NCBI GenBank assembly: GCA_030705925.1
Contig: JAUZPM010000017.1
Location: forward strand, 1 to 39,808
Direction of reading: 5' to 3'
DNA: 39,808 nt
Source of the DNA: Bacillota bacterium
Lineage (GTDB): Bacteria; Bacillota; Clostridia; Oscillospirales; Feifaniaceae
Position numbers and translations under genes: made by a program. Below, piece by piece: positions 37,301 through 39,808 of this stretch. How positions within the stretch are numbered: the first letter of the stretch is position 1; each line of letters begins with the position of its first letter. The notes beneath the pieces are model-generated. The model made no database searches and had not been told where the DNA came from. It saw nothing but the letters and a program-made list of their open reading frames with translations.

Positions 37301-38594
37301 ACTCGAATACATCGTTTCCCGTCGCGCAGGTGCCTTCCCACGAATAATTTTTACTGGCATCAAATTTTGGATTCGCGCATAATTCTGTTACCGCAAAAAG
37401 AGGATCGCCGACGGCAGGAACCTGACTTTGTTTATATGTTCCGGGATTAGATACTACTGATCCCGATGTCAATATGCTTGATTTTTCAGTAATAAAACTG
37501 TCATAAGCAGGCCGGCAGTCCTGATAGCAATTATTATAGTAAGTAAATTCGCACGACAGGCCGTCCTGTGCGAATTCGGTTGTGGTAGAATCATTATAAA
37601 ATGCCTCTGCCGCAACTTCGTCTGTAGTGGTATTTACCAATCTTACGCCCATTACGGACTGCCCGTTTTGAAGATTATCTGTTCCGGCCATCTTCGAATC
37701 GGTCTGCCCGTGCTGGCTGCACGGAGCAATCACGAAATGGTCAGCGTCAACGCTTGAACCATAAAACTCATTGAAGGCCGACAGTATCGCAGTACGCCCC
37801 GCCGAAGTTGCCCAGTCGAGCGTAGTTTTAGCTGTATCAAATGTATAGACCAAAATCACAGCGGCTTCTCCGGGATCAATGATGCCCTGCTGTCCCGTCG
37901 TTGACGCGGGATAATAAAATGTATTGTTTCTCCATGTCTGGTCAGTTTCATAATTTGCGCAAATGTTTAATGAGTAATTTTTAATATCTATCGCCTGTGT
38001 TGAGATATTCACAAGTTCCACAAATTCGAACACATCGTTTCCGGATGCGCATGTTCCAGCCCATGAATAATTTTTGCTGGTATCAAATTTGGGGTTTGCG
38101 CACAATTCTGTTACCGCGAAAAGGGGTGCGCCGGCAGTAACTATGGCATTTGCGGTCATAGTATTTGTATCCGCTTCACCGCTATTTTGAGATGTATCGT
38201 TTGTCGTTGTTCCGCTTGTTGTCGTTCCGCCTGTTGTTCCACCTGTCGTCGTTCCGCCTGTCGTTCCACCTGTCGCCGTTCCGTCTGTCGTTGTTCCGCC
38301 TGTTGTCGTTCCACCTGTCGTTGTTCCGCCTGTTGTCGTTCCGCCTGTCGTTGTTCCGTCTGTTGTTCCACCTGTCGCCGTTCCGTCTGTCGTTGTTCCT
38401 CCTTCGTTCGTTGTTGTTCCAGCATTAGTTTGTGTATCATTTGAAACTGTATCACCCGAATTACCGATGGTAATTGTCCCATCCTTGGTGTCAGCATAGT
38501 TTGTTTCATTGGCAAAAGTGTTAACAGGGGTCAGTGTAATTAGAAACACAGATACAAGAATATACGAGATCCTTCTTTTCCAAAGCTTACTCAT
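31377..38594 (-). CDS. Giant secreted protein with six LTD repeats, a PHP metallohydrolase domain and a C-terminal LTD (LTD3)
   Basis: 2405 residues. The signal peptide is at about 1-28. A Thr/Gly-rich linker runs about 66-131. Six tandem 241-residue LTD modules (157-1602) each begin PLFAVTELCANP (one has PLLAVTEVC). Two beta-sandwich-like segments follow (1605-1800). The PHP domain has HSHSTDSDG (His1810, His1812), FGLSDHAEY, LPGYEWTQ, GHMDVF, FNHPG (His1930) and NEDNHS, the metal-ligand pattern of CehA/McbA-like hydrolases. The C-terminal LTD (GLMISEVCIAPN, about 2218 on) matches the partial gene at the right edge. No LPXTG. The PHP domain suggests an extracellular phosphoesterase tethered by LTD modules; the substrate is unknown. 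The ATG is preceded by GGGGGA and a clear promoter. Confidence 0.93.
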   Translation of the reverse strand: MSKLWKRRISYILVSVFLITLTPVNTFANETNYADTKDGTITIGNSGDTVSNDTQTNAGTTTNEGGTTTDGTATGGTTDGTTTGGTTTGGTTTGGTTTGGTTTDGTATGGTTGGTTTGGTTGGTTTSGTTTNDTSQNSGEADTNTMTANAIVTAGAPLFAVTELCANPKFDTSKNYSWAGTCASGNDVFEFVELVNISTQAIDIKNYSLNICANYETDQTWRNNTFYYPASTTGQQGIIDPGEAAVILVYTFDTAKTTLDWATSAGRTAILSAFNEFYGSSVDADHFVIAPCSQHGQTDSKMAGTDNLQNGQSVMGVRLVNTTTDEVAAEAFYNDSTTTEFAQDGLSCEFTYYNNCYQDCRPAYDSFITEKSSILTSGSVVSNPGTYKQSQVPAVGDPLFAVTELCANPKFDASKNYSWEGTCATGNDVFEFVELVNITNQPVDIKNYSLNICANYETDRTWRNNTFYYPASTTGQQGIINPGEPVVILVYTFDTAKTTLDWATEAGRTAILDAFNEFYGSGVDADHFVIAPCSQHGQTDSKMDGTDNLQNGQSVLGVRLVNTTTKAVAAEAFYNDSTTTQFSQDGLSSEFIYYPDCYRDCRAAYSNFITNKSSILTSGSVVSNPGTYKTSQVPTPGSPLFAVTELCANPDFDASKNYSWEGTCASGNDVFEFVELVNITNQPINIKNYSLKICANYALNQTWRNNTFYYPASSTGQQGIIDPGEAAVILVYTFDTAKTTLDWSTEAGRTAILSAFNQFYGSNVDADHFAIAPCSQHGQTDSKMPGTDNLQNGQSVSGVRLVNTATNEVAAEAFYNDSTTTEFSQDGLSAEFMYYSGCYKDCRPTYDDFITNKSSILTSGSVVSNPGTYKPSQVPSSGGPLFAVTELCANPKFDAGKDYSWEGTCASGNDVFEFVELVNVSNQPVDIKNYSLNICSNYETDRTWRNNTFYYPASTTGQQGIINPGEAVVIQVYTFDTAKTTLDWSTQVGRNAILTAFNQFYGSNVDADHFVIAPCSQHGQTDSKMPGTDNLQNGQSVLGVRLVNTSTNDVVAEAFYNDSTTTEFSQDGYSAEFMYYPGCYQDCRPAYESFITDKSSIVASGSVVSNPGTYKSYQIQATSGPLLAVTEVCANPKFDASKNYSWEGTCATGNDVFEFVELVNISKNPVNIKNYSLNICANYAVDRTWRNNTFYYPASSTGKQGIINPGEAVVIQVYTFDTAKTTLDWATEAGRTAILSAFNEFYGSNVDADHFVIAPCSQHGQIDSKMDGTDNLQNGQSVMGVRLVNTSTKAVAAEAFYNDSTTTEFSQDGLSAEFTYYPGCYQDCRPAYDSFITNKSSIVVSGSVESNPGTFKNNQVPISVGPLFAVTELCANPSFDASKNYSWEGTCATGNDVFEFVELVNISGKPVDIKNYSLNICANYDSDRTWRNNTFYYPASSTGQQGIIDPGEAVIIQVYTFDTAKTTLDWATEAGRTAILSAFNQFYGSSVDADHFVIAPCSEHGQTNAKMPGTDNLQNGQSVLGVRLVNTSTKEVAAEAFYNDSTTTQFAQDGYSAEFMYYPDCYRDCRTAYDSFITNKSSIVVSGSVTSNPGTYDADKVPAAGYSAPPTIDFKNYPGRTATDNTITVLIKGSTGIRAATLFYKTETQTQYSKLLMNAIGRNSFAADIPSATMASAKNLSVYFSGTDGIGRSESSIYNIPLNSDGPSISSFKPSYLYAFLDTKKPTISASYSHASGIYTAGVKLLIDNNDVTSGATVTSSGISYTAPSELLVGKHTVELIATANNTAKSKTDYKSEFYVSDGTDLNHYKGEIHSHSTDSDGQGTVSEAYTYARDTAKVDFFGLSDHAEYSAIGGSSPDADYINIPNKMNVPGTFATLPGYEWTQSQSMGPWVGHMDVFNYGSNTVLSWSNTKSIPDLYSKISAQSGVIAQFNHPGYLWGDFAHYASRTDAIDAKVDLAEINNASYDAQYNEMLSAGWHVAPLSNEDNHSKGWATTTKNIGVILTPALTRDNIIDAIRHRRTYSAGDPDTRINYSINGQVMGSILNNPSTLNFSIHVTHPTRAAGTISIIADGGVVVASQTFTTNDATWNFTLPALYDHYHVKVMQGSDYSVTAPIWTTNVKALSVQSLNYNVSSTYDAITNLTTKNIASEALNNVTVSYYTTNNITGTPIGTASIGNIAAGQTGSVSKSLASVKEKTLLLKITGTGASSGKTYSALKEIFISGLMISEVCIAPNSGGYQFLEIYNNSSSAIDLSGYRVDLWARTGDDPNNPPSTSYSKRCDFSTSNLLQPGKTHIVICYTDSDSGLTNAQKLAKFNSFYNTSLTLNDVDFVYFTIAKSYTRLFELETDSNYTVSRVYTNEFSVSSPDYINGTSVQYTYPKGMIPDGTKLSNSASTPGTVSSGQGATRQ
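33789..38126 (-). repeat. Six tandem 723-nt repeats coding for LTD modules
   Basis: The phrase coding for PLFAVTEL recurs at intervals of exactly 723 nt (for example near 34496, 35219, 35942, 36665, 37388 and 38111), with no insertion or deletion between copies although many third positions differ. Each module has cysteines at module positions 9, 26, 56, 136, 200 and 204. Confidence 0.95.
38202..38399 (-). repeat. Thr/Gly-coding short tandem repeat
   Basis: A degenerate 15-nt array codes for repeats of GGTTT and variants (GGTTTDGTAT, GGTTGGTTT) just after the signal peptide of LTD3. It is a flexible wall-spanning linker, likely to vary in length. The long plus-strand frames across it are artefacts of the repeat. 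Confidence 0.85.
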
Positions 38595-38627
38595 AATTTT
38601 CCCCCATTCTTTTACTTATTTGTATAA

Positions 38628-38656
38628 ATTATACAATACGTATTATATTAATTCAA
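38628..38656 (-). promoter_or_regulatory. SigA-type promoter of LTD3
   Basis: Minus strand: TTGAAT (38651-38656), 17-bp spacer, TATAAT (38628-38633), 33 nt before the ATG. The -10 lies inside a perfect dyad, GTATAA-A-TTATAC (38622-38634), which could be an operator. The ATATGTAA boxes of LTD1 and LTD2 are absent. Confidence 0.75.
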
Positions 38657-38847
38657 TATTAATTAAAAGTTCTACATTTTCAGCATATTGTTTGTGCATT
38701 TTTAACAAATTAAGAGTACTAATTTTGTGTAATTAATTAGTGCAAGAAAAGTTGATAAGTATATATCGAAGTATTATGTCATTTTATGTTGGCTTTTATA
38801 TGGCTGTTTAATAACAATATGTTATTGCATTGCCATTTTTAATGATT

Positions 38848-38979
38848 AATATTAAATCATTCTTTTATTACTTATCAATACCGGGAAAAATAGACAAGTA
38901 TAATGATATCGAGATAGATGTAAAAGCGGAAAAGATTTATGAAAGAGCGGTACATGACAAACAATTCAAAATGGAATAA
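38848..38979 (+). other. Possible plus-strand coding remnant in the 38.6-39.3 kb gap
   Basis: The only stretch of the gap outside the promoter and the MITE that looks coding. The frame ending at TAA 38977-38979 reads KIDKYNDIEIDVKAEKIYER and then AVHDKQFKME, a composition typical of real protein. No start codon with a ribosome binding site precedes it, and I do not recognise the family. The rest of the gap is AT-rich with nothing I can name. Confidence 0.3.
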
Positions 38980-39080
38980 TTATGCGAATGAGATGATAAG
39001 TTTGTCCTTGATAATGCAAGTAAATTTGACACATGTGCAAACAGTCTGCGCCTTCGATCAATGAATATGATAAATATTAA

Positions 39081-39237
39081 AAAGGGGCTGTTGCAAAACG
39101 CCCCTTTAGAAAATAATGTACAAAAATGCGCCTTGATTTGGCCACTAAAAGCCATTTCAAAGCGCATTTTTCTATTGATTAAGCTGCTTTCGTTGTGTAA
39201 GATTGCTATCGCAAATTTATTTTGCAACAGCCCCTTT
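39081..39237. mobile_element. MITE-like element with perfect 18-bp terminal inverted repeats
   Basis: AAAGGGGCTGTTGCAAAA (39081-39098) is repeated inverted at 39220-39237. The 157-bp interior holds a second nested inverted repeat, AAAAATGCGC (39122-39131) with GCGCATTTTT (39162-39171), and no transposase. GGGGCTGTTGCAAAA resembles the ends of some IS families of Firmicutes, so a full parent element may exist elsewhere in the genome. No target-site duplication is evident. Confidence 0.75.
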
Positions 39238-39288
39238 CAACTCTACATAAGAAATAGGAGCGCTAACTCTAATGTAAAACAAGCAGTT

Positions 39289-39309
39289 AAGAAGCCTTTA
39301 GGCCTTCTT
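39289..39309 (-). terminator. Weak terminator of the rightmost LTD gene
   Basis: An AAGAAGGCC / GGCTTCTT hairpin with a TAAA loop and one bulge lies on the minus strand, 11 nt after the stop of the partial LTD gene. The downstream T run is broken. Confidence 0.5.
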
Positions 39310-39319
39310 GACTCGATTT

Positions 39320-39808
39320 CTATTGTTTAGCAGGATGTTGATCAGCAGATACAGTGCCAGGAGAAAACTTTGCATTATATAATTTTGTACCATCAGGCAT
39401 CATATCTTTTGGGTATGTGTAATGTACCGACTGACCAGAAATATTATCTGGCGCGCCTTTGGTAAACTCATTCGTATAAACTCTGGATACTGTAGTATTA
39501 TTGTCAGTTTCAAGTTCAAACATTCTCGTCGCAGTTGTTGATATTGATGTTTTAACAAAAGTCACATCGTTAAGCGTCAAAGATGTTCCATACATGCTGT
39601 TGAATGTTGCCAAAGCATTTGCATCTGTCGCAGAGTTTGGATTACAAATCACTAGATGTGTTGCGCCCGGCTGTATTGTTCCGCTAGTAAAGTCACAGCG
39701 CGCGCCTATCGACGAGCTTGTGTTTGGATCATTCGGATCACAGCCGCTTTTACCCCAAATGTCAACCCTGTAACCGCTTAAGTCAACTGCGCTGCTGCTG
39801 TTATTATA
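39320..39808 (-). CDS. C-terminal part of a fourth LTD protein (runs off the window)
   Basis: The last 162 residues are visible and the gene continues beyond position 39808. The visible part is one LTD: NNSSSAVDLSGYRVDIWG at the edge, GARCDFTSGTIQPGATHLVI, then FNSMYGTSLTLNDVTFVK, TRMFELETDN..VSRVYTNEF and a C-terminus in SPGTVSADQHPAKQ. It lines up with the end of LTD3 almost residue for residue (SRVYTNEF, YTYPKxMxPDGTKL, PGTVS), so this is a tandem paralogue upstream of LTD3. No sorting signal at the end. Confidence 0.9.
   Translation of the reverse strand, partial: YNNSSSAVDLSGYRVDIWGKSGCDPNDPNTSSSIGARCDFTSGTIQPGATHLVICNPNSATDANALATFNSMYGTSLTLNDVTFVKTSISTTATRMFELETDNNTTVSRVYTNEFTKGAPDNISGQSVHYTYPKDMMPDGTKLYNAKFSPGTVSADQHPAKQ

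Noticed and set aside
33789-38126. CRISPR or other spaced repeat array
   Set aside because: The regular 723-nt periodicity is fully coding and gives tandem LTD modules.
38156-38515. Cys/Arg/Ser-rich or Glu/Arg/Gln-rich proteins in other frames across the Thr/Gly array
   Set aside because: They are low-complexity shadows of the 15-nt repeat coding for the LTD3 linker and lack ribosome binding sites.
39061-39330. A plus-strand gene across 39.1-39.3 kb
   Set aside because: It runs through the MITE-like element, including both inverted repeats, and has no ribosome binding site.

Overview
The window looks like chromosomal DNA from a spore-forming anaerobe of the class Clostridia. It carries an intact sporulation operon (spoIIAA-spoIIAB-sigF), an S-layer-homology protein, low-to-moderate GC content, AGGAGG-type ribosome binding sites, and TTG and GTG starts. 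Every intact gene is on the minus strand, so transcription runs from high to low coordinates. No rRNA, tRNA, CRISPR array or transposase gene was found.

Layout from right to left, the direction of transcription. (1) 39.8-31.4 kb: the 3' end of one lamin-tail-domain (LTD) surface protein, then a 2405-residue secreted protein with six exact-length 241-residue LTD repeats, a PHP metallohydrolase domain and a C-terminal LTD. The gap between them holds a MITE-like element with perfect 18-bp inverted ends. (2) 31.4-30.9 kb: a hairpin-dense non-coding block. (3) 30.9-18.6 kb: a colinear housekeeping run of a Dabb protein, a DUF815 ATPase, an Ogt/O-methyltransferase fusion, glpK, valS, folC, spoIIAA, spoIIAB, sigF and a pcrA-like helicase. 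(4) 18.4-13.6 kb: a second giant LTD protein made of a 768-residue tandem duplication, with a broken 3' end. (5) 13.3-2.5 kb: a third LTD gene that leads directly into a cassette. The cassette encodes a 35-residue acidic peptide, an SLH surface protein, an HPr-kinase-like P-loop protein, a PqqD-like protein, an S26 signal-peptidase-like protease, a peptide-type ABC exporter and a nucleotidyltransferase. (6) 2.4-0.2 kb: a small operon of a DUF362 protein, a cupin, a reductase pseudogene and a MerR regulator, behind a textbook MerR-type promoter with a 19-bp spacer.

Region 5 is the most interesting. Its parts match the tailoring and export parts of phosphorylated lasso-peptide clusters (RRE/PqqD, HPr-kinase homologue, nucleotidyltransferase, exporter, and a YxxP leader motif in a short peptide). 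The lasso cyclase and the transglutaminase-like leader peptidase are absent, and an S26 protease and surface-layer proteins are present instead. The peptide gene is placed to be translationally coupled to the giant LTD gene and is followed at once by a perfect 14-bp hairpin, as expected for a precursor made in excess. A 41-bp exact direct repeat, which is the 3' end of an LTD reading frame, lies at both ends of the 11-kb segment. This suggests it moved or was duplicated as a unit by recombination between LTD paralogues. I infer a modified peptide that is exported to, or acts at, the S-layer or cell surface. The product and its modification cannot be read from the sequence.
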